Positions 56,593-64,000 of a stretch of 64,000 nucleotides of DNA are shown here, one piece after another. The position numbers and the translations under genes are program-made. The notes beneath the pieces were generated by a model. The model was not told the DNA's origin. It saw nothing but the letters and a program-made list of their open reading frames with translations, and did not search any database. This stretch comes from Bradyrhizobium sp. NDS-1. GTDB taxonomy: Bacteria > Pseudomonadota > Alphaproteobacteria > Rhizobiales > Xanthobacteraceae. The DNA lies in NCBI RefSeq assembly GCF_032918005.1, contig NZ_CP136628.1, positions 186,001 to 250,000 on the forward strand. Reading direction: 5' to 3'. Positions within the stretch are counted from its first letter, which is position 1, and each line of letters opens with the position of its first letter.

Positions 56593-56610
56593 CCATACAG
56601 AACTGTATGG
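56593..56610. promoter_or_regulatory. TetR operator 2
   Basis: Perfect inverted repeat CCATACAG-AA-CTGTATGG, containing ATACA-N4-TGTAT like operator 1. Centre-to-centre distance between operators is 45 bp. Confidence 0.8.
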
Positions 56611-56632
56611 ATGAAGGAGGCGAGGTCTGCTG

Positions 56633-56983
56633 ATGCGTGATCTGCTGCTGCAATGCGCCGGCGTCGCAGGAATCGTGGTCGCCCTGATCCATGGCGTGCT
56701 GGGCGAAGCCAAGGTGTTCGCCAAAGCGACCATCACCCCGGAACGCCTGCGCATGCTGATCCGACTGGTGTGGCAGGCTGGCACGGTGGCCTGGATCGGC
56801 GGCGGCGTGCTGCTGCTTGCGGCACCGACGTTGGGATCGGAGAGCGCGCGGCACTGGATTGTGGCGACCATCGTCGCTGTTTACGGCTTTGCCGCCCTCG
56901 CCAACGCCTGGTGGTCGCGCGGTCGCGGCTTTGGCTGGAAGGCTCTCACCGCCGTGGTCGCGCTCGCGGTCGCGGGATACTGA
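56633..56983 (+). CDS. small four-helix membrane protein, 116 aa
   Basis: About four membrane helices (GVAGIVVALIHGVLGEAKVFA; VAWIGGGVLLLAAPTL; WIVATIVAVYGFAALANAWW; ALTAVVALAVAGY). The pattern HGVLGE and the absence of catalytic motifs give no function. It is divergent from the TetR gene and carries the operator pair in its promoter, so it is the likely main target. The cytochrome b561 gene follows after 8 bp. Confidence 0.8.
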   Translation: MRDLLLQCAGVAGIVVALIHGVLGEAKVFAKATITPERLRMLIRLVWQAGTVAWIGGGVLLLAAPTLGSESARHWIVATIVAVYGFAALANAWWSRGRGFGWKALTAVVALAVAGY

Positions 56984-56991
56984 ACCTGCCG

Positions 56992-57492
56992 ATGCAATCT
57001 AAAGGAAGTGCGCGAGTCCTCGGGCCACCGACGATGGCGTGGCTCACGCCGACCGTCTATGATCGGCTTCACCGCATCGTCGGCTATGCGGTGCTCGGAC
57101 TTCTGGCCTTCCGCCTGGCCTGGGGCCTTTGGGGAAGCCGCTATTCGCGCTTCCGCATGATCAGGGTCAGGCTCCGGGCTGCGCCAAGCTATCTCTGGAA
57201 TCTGCGCCGCGGCATCACCGGCCGCTATATCGGACTCAATCCCGCTGGCACGGTGATGCTGGTCGTGCTGCTGGTCTCGCTCGCGGTCTCGGCGATCACG
57301 GGCGCGATGTCCGTGACCGTCACGTTCTTTGGCGTCTGGTGGGTCGAGGACACCCACCATTATTCGTCGGATGCGGTCATCGTTCTGGTCCTGCTGCACG
57401 TGCTTGGCGTGCTGCTGATGGGGATTCTCCAGCGCGAGAATCTGATCCGCGCAATGCTCACCGGCCGCAAGCACATTCGCAATCGCCCCTAG
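56992..57492 (+). CDS. cytochrome b561 / b-type cytochrome domain protein
   Basis: 166 residues, four membrane helices. The opening TPTVYDRLHRIVGYAVLGLLAFRLAWGLWGSRYSRF (pieces: VYDRLHRIVGY, FRLAWGLWGSRYSRF), LNPAGTVMLVVLLVSLAVSAITG and HHYSSDAVIVLVLLHVLGVLLMGILQRENLIRAMLTGRK (pieces) match the cytochrome b561 / Ni-Fe hydrogenase b-subunit family, with candidate haem histidines in each half. It is probably an electron carrier between quinone and an unknown partner. ATG 56992 or 57034 start. It is second in the TetR-controlled operon. Confidence 0.87.
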   Translation: MQSKGSARVLGPPTMAWLTPTVYDRLHRIVGYAVLGLLAFRLAWGLWGSRYSRFRMIRVRLRAAPSYLWNLRRGITGRYIGLNPAGTVMLVVLLVSLAVSAITGAMSVTVTFFGVWWVEDTHHYSSDAVIVLVLLHVLGVLLMGILQRENLIRAMLTGRKHIRNRP

Positions 57493-57557
57493 ATACGTTG
57501 CCGATCGTTGCACGCCCTTCGCCCAGTTTGGGTGGGATTGCGATAGGAGGCATAGGA

Positions 57558-57593
57558 ATGCCAGGCAAATTCGAATCGAATCCGAAGCATTAA
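57558..57593 (+). CDS. possible 11-aa leader peptide
   Basis: A perfect AGGAGG (57545-57550) lies 7 bp before an ATG that opens MPGKFESNPKH and stops at TAA. The same bases include two GAATC sites and the first half of a CtrA-like site. Codon content proves nothing at this length; the case rests on the ribosome-binding site. Confidence 0.25.
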   Translation: MPGKFESNPKH

Positions 57594-57604
57594 CGTGCCG
57601 GTAA
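57590..57604 (+). promoter_or_regulatory. near-consensus CtrA site upstream of the MHYT-GGDEF-EAL gene
   Basis: TTAA-CGTGCCG-GTAA, seven of eight conserved bases, ~90 bp before the start codon. Two GANTC sites (57573, 57578) lie just upstream. Confidence 0.4.
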
Positions 57605-57690
57605 GCATGCAACCGGACATTGCACGGGATTAACGCAAAGGACGCTTAGCCGGTCCACGATCCACCATATTGACGATGGAGCGGTACTGG

Positions 57691-60183
57691 ATGTTCCGCA
57701 TTTTCTCCTGTCTTACCGTAGAGCACGATTGGCGGCTGGTCCTGCTCGCTGGTCTGGTCTGCTTCGTCGCGAGCATCGTCGCGGTCAGTATTTTCCACCG
57801 TGCGATCGCGGCGCGCGCAAGAACGCGCCTGATCTGGATCGCGATCGCCGGCGCTGCGATCGGATACGGAATCTGGGCGACGCATTTCGTCGCCATGCTC
57901 GCCTACGAGCCCGGCGTCGCGACCGGCTACGGTCTCGTGCTGACGGCACTTTCGCTGGCAACTGCGATGCTTCTGACGTCGGGGGGCTTCGGCGTTGCGG
58001 CCGGTGATTCCGGCCGGTGGCGCGCGGGGACAGGCGGCATCATCGTCGGCGGCGGCATTGCCAGCATGCACTATCTCGGAATGTGGGCGCTCGAAGTGCC
58101 GGGCCGCATCGCATGGTCGCTCGACCTCGTGCTGGTCTCGATCATCCTGGGCATTTGCTTTGGCTATGCCGCCCTGGCTGTCGCGATCAAGTACCGGAGC
58201 TACCAAGGAACGCTCGCGGCGGCAATCCTGCTGACACTTGCCATCACATCGCATCATTTCACGGCGATGGGTGCGGTGCACATCACGCCGGATCCGGCGC
58301 GTGCGACGGATGCCCTGTCGCTGTCTCCGGGCGTGCTCGCTGTGGCCATCGCCGGAGTAGCACTGTCCGTGCTGGGCATGAGCCTGATCGGCGTGTTGGC
58401 CGATCGCCGCCTGGCAAGCAGAACCGCCAAATTCGAGGAGATCATCAGCCAGCTTTCCGACGCCCGGCAGCAGCTGGAAGGTTCGCAGCACGAATTGCAG
58501 GCGCAGACGCTCAGGCTGGATACGGCGATCAACCATATGGTCGAGGGCCTTTGCATGTTCGACGCCGACAAACGGCTCGTGATCTGCAACGAGCGTTACG
58601 CCAATCTGTACCGTCTGCCGCCGGAGCTGCTGCGCGCGGGAACGCCGCACGGCGACATCATCAGGCATCGCATCGTCAGCGGCACACTTAAGGGCGATAC
58701 CAGCGACATTGCCGCCGAACAGCTGATCTCGAAGCTCGATGCCTTGCCGGTCAATGCCGTTTCGAGCCGGATCGACGAGTTCTCCGATGGCCGGTTGATC
58801 TGCGTGACGAGACAGCCGATGGCCGGCGGCGGTTGGGTGGCGACACATCTCGATGTCACCGATCAGCGCCGGTCCGAAGCCAAGATCACCCATATGGCGC
58901 AGCATGATGCGTTGACGGAGCTGCCAAATCGCGTGCTGCTGAGGGCGCGTCTGGATCAGGCCTTTGCCAGCACGCGGAAGGCAGACCTTCATCTGGCGGT
59001 CCTCATGCTCGATCTCGACCGCTTCAAGGAGGTCAACGACACGCTTGGACATCCTGCGGGCGATTCGCTGTTGCGCGCGGTAGCGGCGCGCTTGCGCCTG
59101 TGCAGCAGGGAGACGACGTTGATTGCCCGACTCGGCGGCGACGAGTTCGCCGTCGTGGACTATGTGACGAATCCGGTCGTGGAGGCGGCCACCCTCGCCG
59201 AGACGATCAAAGCGGCGCTCTGCGAGCCCTTTGATCTTGGCGACCATCAAGTCACGGTGGGAGCCAGCATCGGCATAGCCGTTGCGCCCCGCGATGGCGT
59301 CGATTCCGATGTCATTCTCAAGAGCGCCGATCTCGCCCTCTACGCGGCGAAGGCCGCCGGACGCGGCGCATTCCGCTTCTTCGAGCCGGAGCTGGACCAG
59401 CTCATCCACGTCCGGCGCAACCTGGAAAAGGATATGCGGAAAGCGCTGGCGCGGGGCGAATTCGAGCTCCATTACCAGCCGTTCGTGAGCGTGGAGAGCG
59501 GACGGATCTGCGGCTATGAGGCGTTGTTGCGGTGGCATCACCCCGAGCGCGGTCTGGTCCTTCCTGGCGAGTTCATTCCGCTCGCGGAGGAAACCGGCCT
59601 GATCCTGCCTATCGGCGAGTGGGTCTTGAGGGCGGCCTGCACTGAAGCCGCCAACTGGCCTTCCGATCTCACGATCGCAATCAACCTGTCTCCCGCCCAG
59701 TTCAGGAGCAAGGAGCTCGTCTCCATCATCGTCGGCGCCCTCGCGGCCTCGGGGATTGGTCCGCAAAGGCTCGAGCTCGAGATCACCGAGACGGTCATCA
59801 TGCATGACAGCGAAGCGGTGTTCGCAGCCCTCGAACAGTTGCGTGAGCTCGGCGTGCGAATTGCCCTCGACGATTTCGGCACGGGCTATTCGTCACTGAG
59901 CTTCCTGCAGAAATTTCCATTCGACAAGGTCAAGATCGACCGCAGCTTCGTCAGCGAGCTCGCCAGCGAGAGGGAAGAGGCGCGTCGAATCGCCCGCGCC
60001 GTGGTTGCGTTCGCCGTCAGCCTCGGAAAGACGACGACCGCCGAAGGCGTCGAAACCGCGGACCAGTTGGCTATTCTGCGCGAAGAGGGCTGTGTCGAGG
60101 CGCAGGGCTACCACTTCAGCCGCCCCATGCCGGCCTCGCGGCTCGCGCAGCGCAAGGTCGAAGCGGCCATCTGCGCAGCCTGA
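57691..60183 (+). CDS. MHYT-PAS-GGDEF-EAL cyclic-di-GMP enzyme
   Basis: About 830 residues. The N-terminal membrane sensor has seven helices with three MHYT-type motifs (ATHFVAM, SMHYLGM, SHHFTAM), proposed to bind metal and sense gases. A PAS-like region (~280-400) follows, then GGDEF with intact RLGGDEF near residue 480 and EAL with YEALLRW near 608, plus the active-site ETV, DDFGTGYSSL, KIDRSFV and EGVET motifs. The inhibitory site before GGDEF reads RETT, not RxxD. Both domains look catalytically complete. ATG 57691 has GGAG upstream; ATG 57676 is also possible. Confidence 0.94.
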   Translation: MFRIFSCLTVEHDWRLVLLAGLVCFVASIVAVSIFHRAIAARARTRLIWIAIAGAAIGYGIWATHFVAMLAYEPGVATGYGLVLTALSLATAMLLTSGGFGVAAGDSGRWRAGTGGIIVGGGIASMHYLGMWALEVPGRIAWSLDLVLVSIILGICFGYAALAVAIKYRSYQGTLAAAILLTLAITSHHFTAMGAVHITPDPARATDALSLSPGVLAVAIAGVALSVLGMSLIGVLADRRLASRTAKFEEIISQLSDARQQLEGSQHELQAQTLRLDTAINHMVEGLCMFDADKRLVICNERYANLYRLPPELLRAGTPHGDIIRHRIVSGTLKGDTSDIAAEQLISKLDALPVNAVSSRIDEFSDGRLICVTRQPMAGGGWVATHLDVTDQRRSEAKITHMAQHDALTELPNRVLLRARLDQAFASTRKADLHLAVLMLDLDRFKEVNDTLGHPAGDSLLRAVAARLRLCSRETTLIARLGGDEFAVVDYVTNPVVEAATLAETIKAALCEPFDLGDHQVTVGASIGIAVAPRDGVDSDVILKSADLALYAAKAAGRGAFRFFEPELDQLIHVRRNLEKDMRKALARGEFELHYQPFVSVESGRICGYEALLRWHHPERGLVLPGEFIPLAEETGLILPIGEWVLRAACTEAANWPSDLTIAINLSPAQFRSKELVSIIVGALAASGIGPQRLELEITETVIMHDSEAVFAALEQLRELGVRIALDDFGTGYSSLSFLQKFPFDKVKIDRSFVSELASEREEARRIARAVVAFAVSLGKTTTAEGVETADQLAILREEGCVEAQGYHFSRPMPASRLAQRKVEAAICAA

Positions 60184-60195
60184 CTATATGGACCC

Positions 60196-60873
60196 TCACT
60201 GCAGCGGCGGATCGCCGCTGGTGCGCTTCTTGGCGAGGTCCATCTCGGTGACGGCGATCAGAATCTCGGCGCGCGTCTTCAGGTCGTGCGCCTCCAGCAT
60301 GGCCTGCTTCTCCGCAGGGCCATAGGGCGACATCATCGCCAGGGCATTGACGAGCGCTTCGTTGGGCGCGCTTTCGACGCCTTCCCAGTCGACCTTGAGA
60401 TTGTTGGCCTTCAAGAAATCTGCCAGCACGGCCAGCAGCGCCTCGCGGTCGACCTCGTCCTCGCCCATGCGGGCGGTGAAGTCGTCGACGAAGGCGAAGA
60501 AATCCACCTTGCACTGCCGGTAGGCGGTGAGCACTTCCAGCTCCTCAACCACCTTGAAGCGCGAGACGCCGGTGAGCTCGAGGATGTAGCGGCCGTCGCC
60601 GGATTCTGCGAGCTGGGTGATGCGCCCGACGCAGCCGACGCGGAACAGCGTCGGCTTGTCGGAATTTTTCGGTGAGTGCGCGACGTCAGGCTGGATCATG
60701 CCGATCAGGCGATGGCCGTCGCGGAAGGAATCATCGACCATCGAAAGATAGCGCGGCTCGAAGATGTTGAGCGGCATCTGGCCGCGGGGCAATAGCAATG
60801 CGCCCGGCAGCGGAAACACCGGAATGATCTCCGGCAGGTCGGCGGGCCCGCGATATTCGATGTTGATCGGCAT
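60196..60873 (-). CDS. LON peptidase substrate-binding-domain protein
   Basis: 225 residues consisting of the N-terminal Lon domain alone: EIIPVFPLPGALLLPRGQMPLNIFEPRYLSMVDD, GHRLIGMIQPD, VGCVGRITQLAESGDGRYILELTGVSRFKV (shown in parts). There is no AAA or protease domain. The function of stand-alone LON-N proteins is unknown, perhaps as protease adaptors. ATG 60873 follows a GGGGG-containing site; the frame upstream is not conserved. It follows the thioredoxin-like cnoX gene by 31 bp, a pairing seen in many alphaproteobacteria. Confidence 0.92.
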   Translation of the reverse strand: MPINIEYRGPADLPEIIPVFPLPGALLLPRGQMPLNIFEPRYLSMVDDSFRDGHRLIGMIQPDVAHSPKNSDKPTLFRVGCVGRITQLAESGDGRYILELTGVSRFKVVEELEVLTAYRQCKVDFFAFVDDFTARMGEDEVDREALLAVLADFLKANNLKVDWEGVESAPNEALVNALAMMSPYGPAEKQAMLEAHDLKTRAEILIAVTEMDLAKKRTSGDPPLQ

Positions 60874-60904
60874 CTGCCCGGTCCCCCTGGCGTTGCCAGT
60901 ACCC

Positions 60905-61828
60905 TTACGAAAACAGGATCGTCGACAAGCGCTTGCGTCCCTCGACGGTTGCATCATCCGTGCCGCCCCAGGCCTCGAAGAACTGCACCAGCTGCTTGCG
61001 GGCGCCGTCGTCGTTCCACTTGCGGTCGCGCTTGACGATCTCGAGCAGCTGCGCGGTGGCAGCAGCGCGGTCGCCTTGCGCGTTGAGCGCGGTCGCCAGA
61101 TCGAATCGTGCCTGATGATCGAGCGGGTTTGCGGCGACTTTCTGTTCCAGCTCCGCGACCGGACCCAGGGATTGGGCCTGCTCGGCGAGATCGATCGCGG
61201 TCTGCACGGCCTTCACCGCAGGATCGCTGCGCTTGGATTCCGGCACCATGGCCAGCGTCTGCTTGGCCTGCTCCATCGCCCCGGAGACGGCGTAGCACTT
61301 CGCAAGGCCCGCGAGCGCGGCGATATTGGTCGAATCGTGGTGAAGCACCTCCGCATAGATCTGCGCGGCGGCTGCGGGGTCGCCCTCGGCGAGCACGGCC
61401 TCGGCCTCCTGCAGGATTTCAGCGATATTCGGCTCGCCCGGCGCAGTCACGCCCTTGGTCAGCTTTTCGATGAAGGCGTTGAGCTGGCTCTCGGGCACTG
61501 CGCCCATGAAGCCGTCGGCTGGCTGGCCGTTGACGAAGGCGATCACGGCCGGGATTGACTGGATGCCCATCTGGCCCGGGATCGCGGGGTGCTGGTCGAT
61601 GTTCATCTTGACCAGCTTGACCTTGCCCTTGGCCGCCTTGACCGCCTTTTCCAGCAGGGGGGTGAGCTGCTTGCAGGGGCCGCACCACTCCGCCCAGAAG
61701 TCGATCAGCACCGGCTGGCGCTTCGACTCCTCGATCACGTCCTTCACGAAGGTCTGGGTGGTGGTGTCCTTGATCAGATCGGCGGCGGCCGGGTTTGCGG
61801 CTCCGTTACCCTGGTCGATGATCGTCAC
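60905..61828 (-). CDS. cnoX: co-chaperone CnoX / YbbN (thioredoxin-TPR)
   Basis: 307 residues. Thioredoxin domain (about 20-130) with the redox motif WCGPC (48-52) in FWAEWCGPCKQLTPLLEKAV and the cis-Pro in IQSIPAVIAFVNG. TPR repeats fill the rest (about 140-300; AEAVLAEGDPAAAAQIYAEVL, LAKCYAVSGAMEQAKQTL). The family transfers substrates to GroEL and DnaK and protects against oxidative aggregation. E. coli CnoX has SXXC in place of the motif, whereas here both Cys are kept, so it may be redox-active. It probably shares a transcript with the LON-domain gene. Confidence 0.93.
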   Translation of the reverse strand: MTIIDQGNGAANPAAADLIKDTTTQTFVKDVIEESKRQPVLIDFWAEWCGPCKQLTPLLEKAVKAAKGKVKLVKMNIDQHPAIPGQMGIQSIPAVIAFVNGQPADGFMGAVPESQLNAFIEKLTKGVTAPGEPNIAEILQEAEAVLAEGDPAAAAQIYAEVLHHDSTNIAALAGLAKCYAVSGAMEQAKQTLAMVPESKRSDPAVKAVQTAIDLAEQAQSLGPVAELEQKVAANPLDHQARFDLATALNAQGDRAAATAQLLEIVKRDRKWNDDGARKQLVQFFEAWGGTDDATVEGRKRLSTILFS

Positions 61829-62100
61829 GGGATCCCCTCGTCATGTCCTGGAATGGCGGCTCTTTAGCACGTCGCCGCTGCCTATGCTTGGTGTCGGCTC
61901 TAAATTGGGCCGAATGGGCCGAATTTCAATCCGCCCCGGCCGATTCGCCGGTTCCGGCGTGTTTTCGGGCGATTTCGTCGCATCCGGGGCCCATATGGGG
62001 CCACCGATTGCGAATTGATGCCGCCGGTAGCTGTTGCATTCCCCTCCCGCTTTTGGCATACGACACCCGTTGCCGGCGCGTCACGCGACCGACACAGGAT
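61829..62100. promoter_or_regulatory. cnoX / tRNA-Gly intergenic region
   Basis: 272 bp without a gene. It holds the cnoX promoter and the tRNA promoter. A pair of GGGCCGAAT direct repeats lies at 61902-61923; nothing else is recognised. Confidence 0.35.
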
Positions 62101-62175
<75 letters not shown>

Positions 62176-62250
62176 ATTTTTTCCAGAGCATCCAGCCGAT
62201 CCGGACGGAAGAGTGGTTCTCCACGCCGAGGTGGCTGTTTTGGGTCTCAC

Positions 62251-63237
62251 ATGACAATTCTGGTTACGGGCAGCGCGGGTCACCTTGGCGAGGCCATTTT
62301 GCGGAAGCTTTGGACGCGCGGGTCGCCCGCGCGCGGGATCGATCTGAAGCCATCGCCCTTCACCGATGCCGTCGGCTCGATCGTCGACGCGGGCTTCGTG
62401 CGGCGGCAGATGGACGGCGTCACCGCCGTGATCCACACCGCGACACTGCACAAACCCCATGTGGCGACCCACTCCAAGCGGGATTTCGTCGACACCAACG
62501 TCACTGGCACGCTCAATCTGCTCGAGGCGGCCGCGGCCGCCGGCGTGACGAGCTTCGTCTTCACCAGCACCACCAGCGCGTTCGGATCGCAGCTTCGGCC
62601 CGAGGCGGGGCAGGCCGCCGTGTGGGTCACCGAGGATTTGCCGCCTGTCCCGAAGAACATCTACGGCACCACCAAGCTGATGGCCGAAAACCTCTGCGAG
62701 CTGTTCTTCCGCGAACGCGGGCTGCCGGTCCTGGTCTTGCGGACCTCGCGCTTCTTTCCGGAGGACGACGACGATCCGGCGATGCGCTCGGCTTACGCAC
62801 TGGACAACGCGCAGGCCAACGAGCTGCTCTACCGCCGGCTGGATATCGCGGACGCCGTGAGCGCCCATCTGCTTGCCGTGGAGCGCGCGCCGAAGATCGG
62901 GTTTGGCCGCTACATCGCCTCCGCGAGCAGCCCGTTCGAGCCGCGCCATCTCGCCGCGCTGGCGCGTGATGCGGCTCGTGTCGTGCGCGAGCTCTATCCG
63001 GATTGCGCGGAGCTCTACGCGGCGCGCGGCTGGAACCTGCTCCCCGAGATCGACCGCGTCTATGTCAACGAGCGTGCGCGGCGCGAGCTGGGCTGGCGGC
63101 CCGAATTCGACTTCGCGCATGTCCTGAGATGCCTGCGCGATGGCTGCGATTTTCGCAGCACGCTGGCACACGAGATCGGCTCGAAGGGCTACCATGACAC
63201 GGCGTTTGAAGACGGACCCTACCCCGTCGCCTCGTGA
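62251..63237 (+). CDS. NAD-dependent epimerase/dehydratase family protein
   Basis: 328-residue extended short-chain dehydrogenase: nucleotide-binding VTGSAGHLG at residues 5-13, VIHTATLHKPHV, VTGTLNLLEAA, SFVFTSTTSAFGS, and the catalytic YGTTKLMAE (Tyr and Lys) near 138. The C-terminal half includes YALDNAQANELLYRRLDIADAVSAH. The substrate is probably a nucleotide sugar or similar, but cannot be named. ATG 62251 begins MTILVTGSAG; the longer frame runs through the tRNA. Monocistronic. Confidence 0.92.
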   Translation: MTILVTGSAGHLGEAILRKLWTRGSPARGIDLKPSPFTDAVGSIVDAGFVRRQMDGVTAVIHTATLHKPHVATHSKRDFVDTNVTGTLNLLEAAAAAGVTSFVFTSTTSAFGSQLRPEAGQAAVWVTEDLPPVPKNIYGTTKLMAENLCELFFRERGLPVLVLRTSRFFPEDDDDPAMRSAYALDNAQANELLYRRLDIADAVSAHLLAVERAPKIGFGRYIASASSPFEPRHLAALARDAARVVRELYPDCAELYAARGWNLLPEIDRVYVNERARRELGWRPEFDFAHVLRCLRDGCDFRSTLAHEIGSKGYHDTAFEDGPYPVAS

Positions 63238-63593
63238 GCGCCTCGTTCGTCATTTCGCTCGATGCATCAAATGCCTGTCCAATGTCACCGCGCACAACCC
63301 GGCCCGAGCCGTTCTGCTTTGCATGGGGTTGTTTTCGCATTTTTTGTTTGACGCCCCTTTGGGGCCTCGATTCCGCGTTGCAGCGAGAACGCCGCCGTCG
63401 CCGCGTTTGCCCTCATTGACATTCCGTCTCAATTTTTATTGAGCGCAACCGCGGCGCACGCGGCGCCCTTCTCAGCGCTCGCAGATGTGCTAGCCTTTTT
63501 GCGTCTGCTTCTCGGCAGACCCCAAACTTCGCCTCTCGATTAGCAAAATAAAATAAATCGCAGCCCTGACGGCTGCCTTAGGGGAGTGACGCG
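63238..63593. promoter_or_regulatory. 356-bp intergenic region before the sorbosone-dehydrogenase-like gene
   Basis: No gene seen. It contains a GCCCC-TTT-GGGGC hairpin (63353-63365), a CTCAAT-TTTT-ATTGAG hairpin (63428-63443), an AT-rich stretch (63540-63558) and a strong GGGGAG ribosome-binding site at 63581. The first hairpin may terminate the epimerase transcript. Confidence 0.35.
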
Positions 63594-64000
63594 ATGACAT
63601 CGATGTTCCATCGATCCGTGTTTGCGCTTGCAGCCGTGGCCCTTCTTGCGGGGACCAGCGCGGGCTATGCGCAAGACAAGAGCAAGCCGCTGAAGAAATA
63701 CGAATCCGGCACCAAGGAGTTCTGGACCCATCCACCGGATGACTGGTTCCTGGGCGACGAGACCGAGGCGCAGAAGGGCCTTGCGCCGCCCTCGGGTCCG
63801 CCGACCGGCGCCTCCGACGCCGAGCTGGCCAACATCGTCAAGAAGATCAAGCTGCCGGCGGGCTTCAAGATTGAGGTCTATGCCTCGGGCGTGCTGGCCG
63901 CGCGGCAGATGGCCTGGGGTGACAAGGGTACGCTGTTCGTCGGCTCGTTCGGCCTCGGCAACGTCTACGCCATCAAGGACAACAACGGAAAGAAGGAAGT
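63594..64000 (+). CDS. L-sorbosone dehydrogenase-like / PQQ-type sugar dehydrogenase (3'-truncated by the window)
   Basis: Open to the window edge, so only the first ~135 residues are seen. A signal peptide (residues 1-26, ending SAGYA before QDK) directs it to the periplasm. The mature start includes KKYESGTKEFWTHPPDDWFLGDETEAQKGLAPPSGPP (in pieces: EFWTHPPDDWFLGDETEAQKG) and the first blade of a beta-propeller (IKLPAGFKIEVYASGV, ARQMAWGDKGTLFVGSF), the pattern of sorbosone dehydrogenase-type proteins. GGGGAG lies 7 bp upstream of ATG 63594. The missing C terminus could add a cytochrome c domain. Confidence 0.78.
   Translation, partial: MTSMFHRSVFALAAVALLAGTSAGYAQDKSKPLKKYESGTKEFWTHPPDDWFLGDETEAQKGLAPPSGPPTGASDAELANIVKKIKLPAGFKIEVYASGVLAARQMAWGDKGTLFVGSFGLGNVYAIKDNNGKKE

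Noticed and set aside
57646..59805. 719-aa minus-strand open frame
   Set aside because: It is antisense to a clear MHYT-GGDEF-EAL gene, with Arg/His/Gln-rich low-complexity content and no domain; typical GC-driven shadow.

Overview
The window looks like chromosomal DNA of a slow-growing alphaproteobacterium, most probably Bradyrhizobium or a close relative in the Nitrobacteraceae. Reasons: high GC with long antisense shadow frames; the alphaproteobacterial block secB-dnaQ-coaE-maf-ppsR / hemJ-rho-mnmE-mnmG-rsmG-parA-parB; parS sites of the GTTTCACGTGAAAC type; and intergenic palindromic repeats of kinds I recognise from Bradyrhizobium genomes. Almost every gene is housekeeping. I see no insertion sequence, phage, CRISPR array or toxin-antitoxin pair.

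Layout. 1-6.6 kb: 3' part of a ComM/YifB AAA ATPase, a secreted orphan, a hybrid histidine kinase, a periplasmic histidine phosphatase, an AI-2E-type permease and a small zinc-ribbon protein. 6.7-11.5 kb (minus): hisB-DUF2628-hisH-hisA-hisF-hisE-coaA. 11.7-14.8 kb (plus): the HslVU protease, with an acetyltransferase and a UPF0314 membrane protein between its two subunits. 14.8-18.8 kb: an orphan polytopic membrane protein, then Smr protein, MltA lytic transglycosylase and a Tim44-like protein. 19.2-22.5 kb: secB (plus), then dnaQ, coaE, maf and the PEP-synthase regulator (minus).

22.5-31.5 kb is the chromosome replication and segregation core. Gene orientation switches from minus to plus around a 458-bp gap (22549-23006). 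The gap holds four GANTC methylation sites within 49 bp, a near-consensus CtrA site and TGTGG repeats, and is my candidate for oriC. hemJ, rho, mnmE, mnmG, rsmG, parA and parB follow, with five parS sites plus one variant between mnmE and early rsmG. holA, lptE and leuS lie beyond on the minus strand.

36-48 kb: a GGDEF remnant next to an intact diguanylate cyclase, a YggS-type PLP protein, a hydratase, an L,D-transpeptidase, an OmpR-type regulator, a cyclic-nucleotide-binding-domain protein, exonuclease III, LolA, FtsK, an aminotransferase and a GFA protein. 48.3-52.2 kb: two tandem glnK-amtB modules for ammonium uptake and nitrogen sensing. 52.4-64 kb: a GYF_2/DUF898 membrane protein, TesB, a UbiH-type hydroxylase, Trm112, a divergent TetR / membrane protein / cytochrome b561 locus with two matching operators, an MHYT-GGDEF-EAL protein, a LON-domain protein, the CnoX co-chaperone, tRNA-Gly(GCC), a sugar-nucleotide-type epimerase and the 5' part of a sorbosone-dehydrogenase-like gene.

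The most interesting signals are regulatory: the candidate origin, the parS cluster (one site contains the rsmG start codon), the paired TetR operators, a C-rich rho leader, and a sigma-54-like promoter before glnK.
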